The notes beneath the pieces are model-generated. The model was not told the origin of the DNA and made no database searches. It saw nothing but the letters and a program-made list of their open reading frames with translations. A stretch of 64,000 nt of DNA from Paenibacillus chitinolyticus NBRC 15660. Lineage in GTDB: Bacteria; Bacillota; Bacilli; Paenibacillales; NBRC-103111. The translations under genes and the position numbers were made by a program. The stretch covers positions 124,001 to 188,000 of the forward strand of contig NZ_BBJT01000001.1 in NCBI RefSeq assembly GCF_000739915.1, given 5' to 3'. Positions 43,715-53,074 of the stretch are shown here, in pieces. Numbering within the stretch: the stretch's first letter is position 1; the number at the start of each line of letters is the position of its first letter.

Positions 43715-43728
43715 TGATTGGCCAATCA
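43715..43728. promoter_or_regulatory. Operator 1 of the TetR regulator
   Basis: TGATTGGCCAATCA is a perfect 14-bp palindrome 34 nt before the TetR start, extended by AATAAC. A near copy lies in front of the epimerase gene at 44317. Confidence 0.75.
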
Positions 43729-43761
43729 ATAACTAGAATTTAGAAGTAAGGAGCTGTCTCT

Positions 43762-44283
43762 ATGGTCAAAAAAAATACGTCCTCCGCGAGCCGCCGGACC
43801 GATATCGTGTCGGCCGCTATCGAAGTATTTGCGGAAATCGGCTATTACCGGGCGACTACGGCACAGGTTGCCGAACGTGCAGCTATTTCCCAGCCGTACG
43901 TGTACCGTTTTTTCACCAAAGAGTCGCTGCTCGTCGAAGCTCTTGAAGTATCGTGGCAGCGGATAGAAACGGCATTCCGGCAGGTGCTTGAATCGGCTTC
44001 GCCCGACACGCTGGAGAGAGGCTTCATTGAAGCGTACGAAGGCATTTTGGCCGCTCACGGGAGCGAAATTTTGCTTCAAATGCAGGCGCAGACGATCCGG
44101 GAGGAAGCGGTCCGCAAGACGATGCAGGAGGGGATGAGCCGCGTTAAACGGCTTGTGTTGAACGCTTTTGAAGAGGCGGAGATGGAAGACGCGGAGCGGC
44201 GGACATCGGATTTTCTGGCCAGAGGCATGCTGTGCAATGTGTCGATGGCGATCGGATTACCCGACCTGATGCTAAAAAAATAA
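43762..44283 (+). CDS. TetR-family transcriptional regulator
   Basis: A 173-residue repressor with helix-turn-helix AIEVFAEIGYYRATTAQVAE and AAISQPYVYRFFTKESLLVE (about 18-62). AAGGAG lies before the ATG. A palindrome in its own promoter and a matching one before the following epimerase gene suggest that it represses itself and its neighbour. The effector is unknown. Confidence 0.92.
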   Translation: MVKKNTSSASRRTDIVSAAIEVFAEIGYYRATTAQVAERAAISQPYVYRFFTKESLLVEALEVSWQRIETAFRQVLESASPDTLERGFIEAYEGILAAHGSEILLQMQAQTIREEAVRKTMQEGMSRVKRLVLNAFEEAEMEDAERRTSDFLARGMLCNVSMAIGLPDLMLKK

Positions 44284-44316
44284 AACAGGCATCGGGAAAA
44301 TTTTTTTAACAAGTAG

Positions 44317-44330
44317 TAATTGGTCAATCA
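44317..44330. promoter_or_regulatory. Operator 2, upstream of the epimerase gene
   Basis: TAATTGGTCAATCA shares ATTGG[C/T]CAATCAATAAC with the palindrome at 43715, including the flank, and lies 25 nt before the epimerase start. Confidence 0.7.
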
Positions 44331-44354
44331 ATAACATATAAAGGAGCGGTTATT

Positions 44355-45317
44355 ATGAAAAAAGCGGTTGTTTTGGGTGCAACAGGCGGAGTCGGAACGA
44401 CTCTTACGGAAGAATTGGTCAAACGGGGGATAGAAACGGTCGCTTTCGGCCGTTCCTTCGCCAAACTGGAAAAGCTGAAGCTGGAGCTGGGAAATCCTCC
44501 GCATCTAAAACTGGTGAAAGGAGATGCCTTCGACTCCGCCGGGATCATCAAAGCCGCGGAAGGCGCAGATGTTTTGTTTCACAGCGCGAATATTCCTTAC
44601 CACGAGATGGAATCGAGACTTTTGCCTCTTGGCGAAGCCGTTATGAAAGCGGCCGAGCACTTGGCCGTTAAAGTTGTCGTGGTGGACGGAATTTATCCGT
44701 ACGGCAGGAGAACAGGCGCGGCGAAGGCGGAGGAGGATCACCCCAAACAGCCGCATACGCGTAAAGGCAAAGTGAGGTTTGCGTATGAGCAGTTGATTTT
44801 CGCATCCCGCTGGAAGAGAGCGAAGCCTCTTATCGTTCGGCTGCCCGATTACTACGGTCCTTCCGCGCAGGCTTCTTATCTTTCCGTAACCATGGAAGCG
44901 ATAGCCGCGGGGAAGCCGGCTGTTTTTATCGGCAATATGACCGTTCCGCGGGAGTATGTGTACTTGCCGGACGCCTCCAGAATGATTGTCGAGATTGCCG
45001 GCCGTGACGGTACCGAGGGTCAGAACTGGCACATTCCGGGACCGGGGCTTTTGTCGGGAAAAGAACTCGTTCAGCTCGCACAGCGGGCCAGCGGCAAACG
45101 AAAGGCGGTATACCCCCTCGGACGCGTGAGCCTGTCACTGGCAGGTCTTTTTAACCCCGTGATGAAGGAAGTCGTCGAAATGCTCTACTTGACCGAAGAG
45201 CCGTTCGTACTGAGCGGCCGGAAGTATGAGAAGGAAATCGGTCCGATCATTTGGACGCCTCACGAGAAAGCTGTTTCCGATACGATTCACGCTCTGATGA
45301 ATAGAAATAAAGCGTAA
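44355..45317 (+). CDS. NAD(P)-dependent epimerase/dehydratase family protein
   Basis: A 320-residue extended SDR. The Rossmann start reads VVLGATGGVGTTLTEELVKR (GxxGxxG), later HSANIPYHEME and the VDGIYPYG strand, then FAYEQ in the position of the active-site helix, where the classical YxxxK is not clear. Substrates of this branch are mostly unknown. AAAGGAG precedes the ATG. It belongs to the TetR regulon described by the paired operators. Confidence 0.88.
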   Translation: MKKAVVLGATGGVGTTLTEELVKRGIETVAFGRSFAKLEKLKLELGNPPHLKLVKGDAFDSAGIIKAAEGADVLFHSANIPYHEMESRLLPLGEAVMKAAEHLAVKVVVVDGIYPYGRRTGAAKAEEDHPKQPHTRKGKVRFAYEQLIFASRWKRAKPLIVRLPDYYGPSAQASYLSVTMEAIAAGKPAVFIGNMTVPREYVYLPDASRMIVEIAGRDGTEGQNWHIPGPGLLSGKELVQLAQRASGKRKAVYPLGRVSLSLAGLFNPVMKEVVEMLYLTEEPFVLSGRKYEKEIGPIIWTPHEKAVSDTIHALMNRNKA

Positions 45318-45403
45318 CTATCCATACTGCAAAACCTTTCCGCAGTCCGCGGCCTTTTATAAAAGAAAGTAAAAATAGGCATGCTATATCCGAGGTGATT
45401 CCG

Positions 45404-45730
45404 ATGAATGAAGGATCGACGAATACCGACTTCGAAGCGATTTACGAGAATTACAAGCAGCAGGGAGAATTGCAGGCCGTTCAGGAGCAGACGGAAGCCG
45501 CGGCTGACGGTTTGGAATCGATCGTGGCTGTGCGCAAAAACGAGGACGGGGACATTATCGCCGTTAAAACGTCCTCCGGCCGCGAGCTCGACTATGTCTC
45601 CGCCTTGAATGAAGCCAAGTCCGGCAACCTAGCCCATGTAGACGTGTTTCACCGGTACGGCCGCGATATTCTCCGCAGCGAGCCCGACGGAATTAAGTCG
45701 AACAATCTGGATCAGCTTCCCCATTTTTAG
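45404..45730 (+). CDS. DUF3892-containing protein
   Basis: A 108-residue soluble protein. The core IVAVRKNEDGDIIAVKTSSG followed by ELDYVSALNEAKSGNLAHVD and a RSEPDG tail is the DUF3892 pattern found in many spore formers; function is unknown. GAGGTG lies 6 nt before ATG 45404. Monocistronic with terminator. Confidence 0.88.
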   Translation: MNEGSTNTDFEAIYENYKQQGELQAVQEQTEAAADGLESIVAVRKNEDGDIIAVKTSSGRELDYVSALNEAKSGNLAHVDVFHRYGRDILRSEPDGIKSNNLDQLPHF

Positions 45731-45743
45731 GGGGCATGCATAA

Positions 45744-45770
45744 GAGCCCGACGAGGTCGGGCTCTTTTTT
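45744..45770 (+). terminator. Intrinsic terminator after DUF3892 gene
   Basis: GAGCCCGAC and GTCGGGCTC pair around GAG, followed by six T. Without a minus-strand T run it serves the plus gene only. Confidence 0.92.
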
Positions 45771-45783
45771 ATGTGCGAAGTAG

Positions 45784-47148
45784 TCAATGAGGGTTATAAA
45801 TGGAATAAGCGTAATGATACAGCGAGTTATCGTTGGCGTTCAGTTGTGTTCCGCCGGAATATACGAGAAGAGGGATAATATCGTAATAGTGGGTTGAAAC
45901 GTAGCCGTAGAACAAATTTTGTCCGATGGCAGGCTGTATTCCGTTGATCGCTACGTTGAAGGTTCCGTTGCTGCTCGTCGTACCCGTTCCGCTATAAATT
46001 TTGTTGTTCAGTTTGGTTTGTATATAGACGGTAATCGGAGCATTGAAAGCAGGTGCTCCCGAAGCGTCTTTGGCGAGACCGGTCACCGTCATGTAATTTT
46101 GGATCCTCCATTTATTGCCTTCCCCATAATCGATCCGTTTTCCGGCGTCGACATTCGGTTCCGATTTGATGCTTACGATTTCGACCGAAGCCGGTGCTTT
46201 GTATTCACTGAAAGTAAGTGAATACGGAACGGAAGCATTATACGAATTCAGGGAGACTACCCGCAGATAATAGGTGCCGGGTGTCAGGGAGGCGTCCACA
46301 TCTTTGTTCTGGTCCACTGTGCCGAGCGACCCCAAATTCTGGTTGAAAATCTGCAGCTGATAGGTTGTGCCCGGTGCGTTGTTGGCCAGTTTGATATGGA
46401 AAGATTTTGCGGCGGTAACGGTATATTTGATCCAATCGGCGTCCAGGCTGTTGTCGATCGTCTGGCCGCTGACCGTAAACGAATCTGTTTTCTCCTGGGC
46501 ATGCCAGATGTTATCGTCCGGCTCAGCCGAATCGTAGGATGGCGATTCTACAACCGTAAAGTAATAAGACGTATTGGCATCGAATCCCGTGTAGGCCGAA
46601 ACCGCCAGGAAGTAAATACCTGCGGGTGCTATCCGGCTGATTTGTTCATTGGATTGAGGACCGTAGGAGGAAGTCTCCTGCTCCACCAGACTGCTCGTTG
46701 CCGGATCGTATCGGAATAAGTGAAGATCGTAATCAATGGAGGCGGAAGGAATCGTTTGAAGATAGGCGGTCAGTTTGCCCGGAGCGTTCGTTTGGAAGAC
46801 GTACCACCGCTGTCCGCCCTCTTCCGTAATTTTATCCGCATAAACGGCTCCCGTTACGACTTGTATCGCATTGTTCGGGTTGTTGTTGAGTGCGGCATTC
46901 ACGTTCACGGATAATCCCTGACCGCGAGCCGCTTTATCCAGCGATAGAGGAGCTTCAAGAGGCTTGCGGGATTCCGGCAGAGCATCGCGCTGGGACTTGA
47001 AATCGGTCGGAGAGGTTAATTCACCTCCCTTTACGACAGGCGGCGCTGCCGCAGGCAGTACCGACGCGGACGCTTCCGCTTGTCCGGCTAGCCCGCTTAA
47101 TAGGGCCGAGCCTGCGATAGCGAGTGACAAAAACCATTTTTTCAACAT
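45784..47148 (-). CDS. Secreted protein with two PPC-type domains and a C-terminal Ig-like domain
   Basis: A 454-residue exported protein: signal peptide (about 1-27), a Pro/Ala spacer, two bacterial pre-peptidase C-terminal (PPC) beta-sandwiches (about 105-205 with WYVFQTNAPGKLTAYL and 215-315 with DADWIKYTVTAAKSFHIKL), then a regulatory Ig-like domain (about 335-430, TVTGLAKDASGAPAFNAPIT). No peptidase domain is present, so this is a stand-alone adhesion or surface protein, or a partner of a protease. GGTGAGG precedes the ATG. Confidence 0.85.
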   Translation of the reverse strand: MLKKWFLSLAIAGSALLSGLAGQAEASASVLPAAAPPVVKGGELTSPTDFKSQRDALPESRKPLEAPLSLDKAARGQGLSVNVNAALNNNPNNAIQVVTGAVYADKITEEGGQRWYVFQTNAPGKLTAYLQTIPSASIDYDLHLFRYDPATSSLVEQETSSYGPQSNEQISRIAPAGIYFLAVSAYTGFDANTSYYFTVVESPSYDSAEPDDNIWHAQEKTDSFTVSGQTIDNSLDADWIKYTVTAAKSFHIKLANNAPGTTYQLQIFNQNLGSLGTVDQNKDVDASLTPGTYYLRVVSLNSYNASVPYSLTFSEYKAPASVEIVSIKSEPNVDAGKRIDYGEGNKWRIQNYMTVTGLAKDASGAPAFNAPITVYIQTKLNNKIYSGTGTTSSNGTFNVAINGIQPAIGQNLFYGYVSTHYYDIIPLLVYSGGTQLNANDNSLYHYAYSIYNPH

Positions 47149-47510
47149 GTTTCTTCCTCACCTTCTCCATAAAATTACCGCGCAGGCGGTATATATGTAA
47201 GCGCAGAACGCTTCATATCGGAAGACTATATCAGTCGGGTATAAACTGCCGTGCAGCAATAACATCCGGAGAAAGGAAGAGGGAGAATGATAGAATCAAA
47301 ACTAGCAACCAATATTTACCAAGATTCTAGCATGCGTCATTTTTAACTGTCAATAAAATCCATCTCGTACTTTAGCCTTATTTTTAAAGAATCCGCCGAT
47401 ACGTCAAACTTTGAAAGAAAACGGCTTTTTTTCAATCGTGCATTGAGTTGTCCACCCCGTAACGCTTATAATAAAGCGAGTAAAAAGTTTATAAGAAAAG
47501 GTGTCTATTC
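47149..47510. other. Divergent intergenic region
   Basis: 362 nt between the PPC protein and the ABC-F gene. It should hold both promoters; no operator or RNA element was recognised with confidence. Confidence 0.4.
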
Positions 47511-49067
47511 ATGAGCATATTAAACGTAGAACGACTGAGCCACGGTTTTGGTGACCGCGCGATCTTTAACGACGTATCTTTCCGCCTCCTGAAAGGCGAG
47601 CATATCGGACTCATCGGTGCCAACGGAGAAGGTAAGTCTACCTTCATGAACATTATTACGGGCAAGCTCCAGCCGGATGACGGCAAAGTGGAATGGTCGA
47701 AACGGATGCGGGTCGGGTATTTGGATCAGCATGCGGTTCTCAGCAAAGGCATGACTATCCGCGATGTGCTTAAAGGAGCTTTTCAATATCTGTTCGACAT
47801 GGAGCAGGAAATGAACGGCATGTACGAGAAAATGGGGGACGTCACTCCGGAAGAACTGGAGCAGCTGCTTGAAGACGTCGGCACGATCCAGGATACGCTG
47901 ACCAATCAGGATTTTTATATGATCGACGCCAAAATCGAAGAAACCGCCCGCGGCCTCGGCCTTACGGATATCGGGCTGGACAAGGACGTCAACGACCTCA
48001 GCGGCGGTCAGCGGACGAAGGTCCTGCTGGCGAAGCTGCTTCTGGAGAAGCCGGATATCCTTCTCCTTGACGAGCCTACCAACTATCTGGACGAGCAGCA
48101 CATCGAATGGCTGAAGCGCTACCTGCAGGAGTACGAGAATGCCTTTATTCTGATTTCGCACGACATTCCGTTCCTGAACAGCGTCATTAACCTGATTTAT
48201 CATATGGAAAACCAGGAATTAAACCGATACGTAGGCGACTATGATCACTTCAAGCAAGTCTATGAAATGAAAAAACAGCAGCTGGAATCGGCTTATAAGC
48301 GCCAGCAGCAGGAAATCGCGGACCTGAAAGACTTCGTGGCCCGTAACAAAGCGAGCGTCGCCACTCGGAATATGGCCATGTCCCGGCAAAAGAAACTCGA
48401 CAAAATGGACGTAATCGAGCTGGCCAAAGAGAAACCGAAACCGCAGTTTAACTTCAAAGAGGGCAGAACGTCAGGTAAACTGATTTTCGAAACGAAAGAC
48501 CTGGTCATCGGTTATGAAGAGGCGCTGTCCAGACCGCTCGATCTCCGCATGGAACGCGGTCAGAAAATCGCCCTGGTCGGTGCGAACGGAATCGGTAAAA
48601 CGACCCTCTTGCGCAGCATTCTCGGAGAAATACCCGCATTGTCAGGGTCCGTGCAGCTCGGCGACAACCTCAGCATCGGGTACTTCGAACAGGAAATGAA
48701 AGAGGCCAACTACAACACGTGTATCGAAGAAATTTGGAAAGAATTCCCTTCCTACACTCAGTTTGAAGTGCGGGCCGCTCTGGCGAAATGCGGTTTGACG
48801 ACCAAGCATATCGAGAGCAAAATCACGGTGCTAAGCGGCGGAGAGAAAGCCAAAGTTCGTCTCTGCAAGCTGATCAACAACGAAACCAACCTGCTTGTAT
48901 TTGACGAGCCGACCAATCACTTGGACGTGGATGCGAAGGAAGAATTAGCCCGCGCGCTCAAAGCTTACAAAGGCAGCATCCTGCTCATTTCTCATGAACC
49001 CGAATTTTATCGTGAAGTTGTTACGGAAACTTGGAACTGCGAATCCTGGACGACGAAAGTGTTCTAA
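47511..49067 (+). CDS. ABC-F family ATPase (YkpA/YbiT type)
   Basis: A 518-residue soluble protein with two ATPase domains and no membrane part. Domain 1: Walker A GANGEGKST, signature LSGGQRTKVLLAK, Walker B ILLLDEPTNYLD; linker helix pair (about 240-300, YEMKKQQLESAYKRQQQEIA); domain 2: GANGIGKTT, LSGGEKAKVRLCK, LLVFDEPTNHLD. Such proteins act on the ribosome E site during translation. Length and linker match YkpA/YbiT rather than antibiotic-resistance ABC-F. AAAAGG lies before the ATG. Confidence 0.95.
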   Translation: MSILNVERLSHGFGDRAIFNDVSFRLLKGEHIGLIGANGEGKSTFMNIITGKLQPDDGKVEWSKRMRVGYLDQHAVLSKGMTIRDVLKGAFQYLFDMEQEMNGMYEKMGDVTPEELEQLLEDVGTIQDTLTNQDFYMIDAKIEETARGLGLTDIGLDKDVNDLSGGQRTKVLLAKLLLEKPDILLLDEPTNYLDEQHIEWLKRYLQEYENAFILISHDIPFLNSVINLIYHMENQELNRYVGDYDHFKQVYEMKKQQLESAYKRQQQEIADLKDFVARNKASVATRNMAMSRQKKLDKMDVIELAKEKPKPQFNFKEGRTSGKLIFETKDLVIGYEEALSRPLDLRMERGQKIALVGANGIGKTTLLRSILGEIPALSGSVQLGDNLSIGYFEQEMKEANYNTCIEEIWKEFPSYTQFEVRAALAKCGLTTKHIESKITVLSGGEKAKVRLCKLINNETNLLVFDEPTNHLDVDAKEELARALKAYKGSILLISHEPEFYREVVTETWNCESWTTKVF

Positions 49068-49096
49068 TCGCCCCGGCCAGGTTATATGCCGCTCAG

Positions 49097-49137
49097 AAAA
49101 AGTCCTGTCCAGCAATTGCTGCGGCAGGGCTTTTTTA
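49097..49137 (+). terminator. Intrinsic terminator after ABC-F gene
   Basis: AAGTCCTGTC and GGCAGGGCTT enclose the palindrome CAGCAATTGCTG; TTTTTT follows. Confidence 0.85.
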
Positions 49138-49243
49138 TAAAGAAAAAGGGGAACAAACATTCTATTTTAATGTTTTGTTCGTACAAAGCCCAGGAGGAAT
49201 GTGGTAAAATGGGTGAGCAAAGAATACAAGGAAGGTGAATCGT

Positions 49244-50038
49244 TTGACTGACCGGTATTCCGAAATCGATGAGGTTATTTTGTACATTCAGAGAAACATT
49301 TACGAGCCTCTTTCGCTTAACCAACTGGCCTCTTACGCCGCCTACAGCCCTTACCACTTTACAAGACTTTTCAAAGAAAAAATCGGACTTACTCCTCAAT
49401 ACTATGTTTCTTCGCTTCGTCTTCAGAAAGCCAAAGACCTGCTGCTGCGCACGAATTTGAGCATTCGTGACATCGGCCTTGAAATCGGCCAGCAAAGTCT
49501 CGGTACCTTCACAACAAGATTTACCGAAAAAGTCGGGATGACCCCGTCTGAATTCCGGAATTCCACATTTTTAGCCGACAGCCACTTTCACTCCCTTAAG
49601 AAGCTGGATGACTGGTCGATGCCCGAAACGGCCGCACTTCCTTTCGGAAATATCGAAGGAATCGTTCAAGCCGCGATACCGTTCGAGGGCGTCGTTCTGA
49701 TCGGACTGTTCGCCAAACCGATTCCTGAAGGGCTGCCGCTATACGGCACACTGCTTTCTTCACTCGGAAGCTTCCGCATTCCGGGCGTTAAGCCGGGCAC
49801 CTATTACCTGATGGCAACCTCCGTCTCCTGGGGGACGAAGGCCGTTGATTTTCTTCTGCCGGAAGCGACGCTGCGTACCCGTTCGAGGGAACCGATCGTC
49901 GTTGAACCGGGAATTCCCGTACCGCAGCAGCTCGTTACCCTGCACGTTCCGCGTTATGACGATCCGCCGATTTTGATCTCACTGCCGGTTCTTATGAATA
50001 ATTTCCTCACGCGAACTACTCCTCCAGGCAGCCGGTAA
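49244..50038 (+). CDS. AraC-family regulator with GyrI-like effector domain
   Basis: A 264-residue activator. The N-terminal double helix-turn-helix (about 5-105) reads LNQLASYAAYSPYHFTRLFK and IRDIGLEIGQQSLGTFTTRF. The C-terminal ~140 residues resemble a GyrI/Rob-type effector domain (FEGVVLIGLFAKPIPEG, PGVKPGTYYLMATSVSWG), as in MarA-like drug-response regulators. GGAAGG lies before TTG 49244, which is preferred over GTG 49235 that overlaps the ribosome site. Targets unknown. Confidence 0.87.
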   Translation: MTDRYSEIDEVILYIQRNIYEPLSLNQLASYAAYSPYHFTRLFKEKIGLTPQYYVSSLRLQKAKDLLLRTNLSIRDIGLEIGQQSLGTFTTRFTEKVGMTPSEFRNSTFLADSHFHSLKKLDDWSMPETAALPFGNIEGIVQAAIPFEGVVLIGLFAKPIPEGLPLYGTLLSSLGSFRIPGVKPGTYYLMATSVSWGTKAVDFLLPEATLRTRSREPIVVEPGIPVPQQLVTLHVPRYDDPPILISLPVLMNNFLTRTTPPGSR

Positions 50039-50148
50039 TCGGACGGTGTTCCACCTGTAAAACCGCAATTTATAAGAAATCCCCGGTTTCAATCGATGCT
50101 AAACTTATTCATAGGAACTCCTACTAACTTTCGAGAGGATGTTGATGA

Positions 50149-50568
50149 ATGGCTAAACATACGACTTATATTTTTTCCGAGGATGCGCGGGCCCAAGCTG
50201 AATTTTACGTACAGGCGCTGGGTGGAGAGATTACGTCCGTGACCACGTACGGAGAGGTGCCGGACGCGAATGAAGAAGAGCTGAAAGACAAAGTCATCAA
50301 CCTGAGCCTGGTTGCGGCCGGAGTTACTTTTCTGATGTCGGATTCGATGTTCGAATCGTTGAATCCGGGCAACGTCGTAAGTCTCTGTCTCGAATTCCCG
50401 ACCGAAGAAGAAGCTCACACGGCTTTTGACAAGCTCTCGCAAGGCGGGACTGTAAAGCAGCCTTTGGAGCCGGCTTTTTGGGGAGCTTTATTCGGACAGT
50501 TTGAGGATAAATACGGTATCTCTTGGATGATCACGTCCGACACATCGGCTTGCAGACAATCCCAGTAA
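50149..50568 (+). CDS. VOC-family (PhnB-like) protein
   Basis: A 139-residue glyoxalase-fold protein with FYVQALGGEITSVTTYGEVP, MSDSMFESLNPGNVVSLCLE and FWGALFGQFEDKYGISWMI, the PhnB-like pattern. Members may bind metal ligands or small molecules; the function is unknown. GAGAGGATG precedes the ATG. The gene ends in a bidirectional terminator shared with a convergent radical SAM gene. Confidence 0.9.
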   Translation: MAKHTTYIFSEDARAQAEFYVQALGGEITSVTTYGEVPDANEEELKDKVINLSLVAAGVTFLMSDSMFESLNPGNVVSLCLEFPTEEEAHTAFDKLSQGGTVKQPLEPAFWGALFGQFEDKYGISWMITSDTSACRQSQ

Positions 50569-50647
50569 ATCAAGCCAATGCTAGCCGGTTACCATAGCGA
50601 CTTGCGATAGCAATTTTGCTCCCCCCGATAAATCTCCTCTATAACAA

Positions 50648-50683
50648 AAAAAAGCAAAAATCCGCATATCCGCGGATTTTTGC
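50648..50683. terminator. Bidirectional intrinsic terminator
   Basis: GCAAAAATCCGC (50654-50665) and GCGGATTTTTGC (50672-50683) form a perfect 12-bp stem with A-rich left and T-rich right flanks between convergent genes. Confidence 0.9.
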
Positions 50684-50722
50684 CTTCATTAATTGCCTGC
50701 ATTCACCTAACGGATGCAGAAC

Positions 50723-51541
50723 CTAAGGTTCGAAACCTTTCTGGCTTATAAAGATCTGATTCTCGGCAAACACTTTCTTCAAGCGTTCGACCATAAACCG
50801 ATAAGCATGAGGATGATACCAATCTTCCATTCCTAACTCCTTATAGGCGGTTTCCATGTTCAAACTCCGCGTACGTCTACCGCCGCTGCCGTCCCCCATA
50901 AAATAATCGTCAACGCAAACCCGGTTCACAACCGATTTTAACAGCTCCGGAAATGCCTCACTGCTTGGCAGGAGAGGGGCAATGGCTGCTTGTGCGGGTA
51001 TTCCGGCAGCTTTTAACGCTTTAAGAGTCTTTAAGCGTGCTTGTATAGGCGGCGCCGCCGGTGAGAACCGCTTTCTAATCTCGTCCAGATCCGTTTCTAC
51101 CGTCATGCTGACACGGACCTGATTTTTCAATTGAAGCAGAAGATCCATGTCCCGCTCTACTAAAGGGCTCCTTGTTTGGAGCAGCACAAAATCGGGTGGC
51201 TCTTCGGTCATCACTTCGAGCAGCGACCGGGTGACTCTTTCTTTGTATTCAATCGGCTGATAAGGATCCGTACTTGAGGACATAAAGAGAGTGACGGGAC
51301 CTTTGCTTTTCGCACGTCGAAGCTCTTTGCGGAAAAGTTCAGCCGCTTCTTTCTTGATATCCACCCAGGTTCCCCATTCGGCTCCGCGAAAAGTGGAGAC
51401 AGGCATTTTTCTTACATAACAATAGGAACAGCCGAAGGAACAGCCCGTGTAAGGATTTAATGAATGGGTATACCCGGCAAGAAACCCCGTTCCTTTATTC
51501 AGCAGTGTTTTAGGCATTGTATACCCGTATTCCGGTTTCAT
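50723..51541 (-). CDS. SPL-family radical SAM protein
   Basis: A 272-residue iron-sulfur protein of the spore photoproduct lyase-like group. Cys34, Cys38 and Cys41 (TGCSFGCSYCY) form the CX3CX2C cluster motif; SSSTDPYQPIEYKERVTRSL is the typical second conserved block of the Rv2578c-like branch. It is shorter than true SplB and lacks its N-terminal part, so the reaction is unknown. It lies 72 nt behind the AdaA gene in the same direction, perhaps as part of a DNA-repair unit. Confidence 0.9.
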   Translation of the reverse strand: MKPEYGYTMPKTLLNKGTGFLAGYTHSLNPYTGCSFGCSYCYVRKMPVSTFRGAEWGTWVDIKKEAAELFRKELRRAKSKGPVTLFMSSSTDPYQPIEYKERVTRSLLEVMTEEPPDFVLLQTRSPLVERDMDLLLQLKNQVRVSMTVETDLDEIRKRFSPAAPPIQARLKTLKALKAAGIPAQAAIAPLLPSSEAFPELLKSVVNRVCVDDYFMGDGSGGRRTRSLNMETAYKELGMEDWYHPHAYRFMVERLKKVFAENQIFISQKGFEP

Positions 51542-51613
51542 AGTCGCTCCGTTCCTCTAATTGTTTCCGACTTGTTTATAACGAGGGGCTGCATAAGTCT
51601 CCGCCGAAGGTAC

Positions 51614-52213
51614 TCAGTTTTCTATCGTTCGGGTCAAGCTTAGGGACTGCCGGTAGCCTGCGGGTGTATACCCGGTTTTCTTTTTAAACAGCGTAATGAA
51701 ATAGGAGGTGTTCGGAATACCGACTTTAGATCCGATGTCGGACACCGAGAGCTCCGAATTCCCAAGCAGACTCTTGGCATTCTCGATGCGAATGTGCCGA
51801 AGGTATTCCAACGGAGTCATTCCTTTAATTCGTTTGAACGTACGCTGCAGATGATAAGGACTGCCATGGCAAATTTCCGAGAAAGTTCTGAGCGTCAGCG
51901 GTTGTTTGTAGTGGTTGTCCGCGTAATGGGCGATTTGTTCGATCCAGTCGTCTTCGGGAAGGCGCCTGCCGGTCGGTTTACATCTTTTGCACGGACGGAA
52001 TTGGGCCTGCAGGGCTTGTTCGGCATCTTGGAATATGCAGGTGTTTTCCGGTTTGGGTGCTTTGGATTTGCAGGAAGGACGGCAAAAAATGCCGGTTGTT
52101 TTCACTCCGTAAAAAAAGACGCCGTCGTATGAAGAATCATTGCTGATAATGGCCTGCCATTTATCGGCTGAGGGGCTATCCAATTTCGCCGCTTTCCGAA
52201 ACCGCTCTGACAT
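51614..52213 (-). CDS. adaA: AdaA-type methylphosphotriester-DNA transferase / AraC activator
   Basis: A 199-residue bifunctional protein of the adaptive alkylation response. The N-terminal Ada zinc domain has Cys44, Cys48, Cys75 and Cys78 (IFCRPSCKSKAP, FRPCKRCKP); Cys44 would take the methyl group from DNA phosphotriesters. The AraC helix-turn-helix occupies about 100-195 (FSEICHGSPYHLQRTFKRIK, VSDIGSKVGIPNTSYFITLF). AAGGAGG sits 11 nt before ATG 52213; the GTG at 52225 overlaps it. No AdaB-type alkyltransferase is adjacent; the SPL-like gene follows instead. Confidence 0.93.
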   Translation of the reverse strand: MSERFRKAAKLDSPSADKWQAIISNDSSYDGVFFYGVKTTGIFCRPSCKSKAPKPENTCIFQDAEQALQAQFRPCKRCKPTGRRLPEDDWIEQIAHYADNHYKQPLTLRTFSEICHGSPYHLQRTFKRIKGMTPLEYLRHIRIENAKSLLGNSELSVSDIGSKVGIPNTSYFITLFKKKTGYTPAGYRQSLSLTRTIEN

Positions 52214-52451
52214 AGCTGGAAACACCTCCTTTTACCTCCCCATTATAACTCTAAAGTGAACGTATGTGCGTATATAGGAATGAGACAGCAACATATCGCT
52301 AAACCGATTTATCACGCAGAACCTGTTATACATAACTTCACTAACTTAAAGCGCAATTTAAGAGAAATGCTTCCGGGAAGCCAATGCTACAATTAAAGAA
52401 ACCGGAAGAATTTTTCGGAAAACACAATAGATGACGTGGAGGTATTTCTAA

Positions 52452-52868
52452 ATGGCAACTAAAGCGGATAAAATTTTTGTGAACTTACCGGTTAAAAATC
52501 TGGACAAATCGGTACAATTTTTCACGGCGCTCGGCTTTGAATTCAATGACCAATTTACGGGCGAGAATGCAACTTGCATGGTTGTCAGCGATAGCATTTA
52601 TGTGATGCTTCTGGTTGAAGATTTCTTCAAAACGTTTACGAATAAGGAGATTGCCGATACGGAAAAAAGTGCCGAAGTCATTATCGCCTTATCTGCGGAC
52701 AGCAAAGAGCAGGTGGACGAGATTGTGAACAACGCGCTGGGGGCAGGAGGAAGTCCTTTGAATGATAAGGTGGACCATGGCTTTATGTATACGTGGAGCT
52801 TCCGGGATATCGACGGACATCACTGGGAGTTTATTTATATGGATGAGAGTGCGGCTGCTCAGGGGTAA
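52452..52868 (+). CDS. VOC-family (glyoxalase/dioxygenase-like) protein
   Basis: A 138-residue protein: KIFVNLPVKNLDKSVQFFTA at the start and DIDGHHWEFIYMDES at the end, the two halves of a VOC domain of the YvbI/lactoylglutathione lyase-like group. Enzymatic role unknown. GGAGG lies 9 nt before the ATG. Not closely related to the PhnB-like protein 2 kb upstream. Confidence 0.9.
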   Translation: MATKADKIFVNLPVKNLDKSVQFFTALGFEFNDQFTGENATCMVVSDSIYVMLLVEDFFKTFTNKEIADTEKSAEVIIALSADSKEQVDEIVNNALGAGGSPLNDKVDHGFMYTWSFRDIDGHHWEFIYMDESAAAQG

Positions 52869-52908
52869 GGTGCCGGCTCGGGAAATAAAGGAAATAGAGT
52901 TTATTCAG

Positions 52909-52937
52909 AAAGAGCCGCGGCAAGCGCGGTTCTTTTT
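52909..52937 (+). terminator. Intrinsic terminator after VOC gene
   Basis: AGAGCCGCG and CGCGGTTCT pair around a 5-nt loop, followed by TTTTT. Confidence 0.88.
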
Positions 52938-53074
52938 GTTTGGCTGGAAAGGGTTGGATTTTGAAGCGTACGCCAAACCTCCACAAAGTTTCTGACTTTA
53001 CAAATCGGGTATATACCCATATAAAATGATTCATTCTAACGGACTTGTTACTATACACCAGGGGAGGACAAGCG

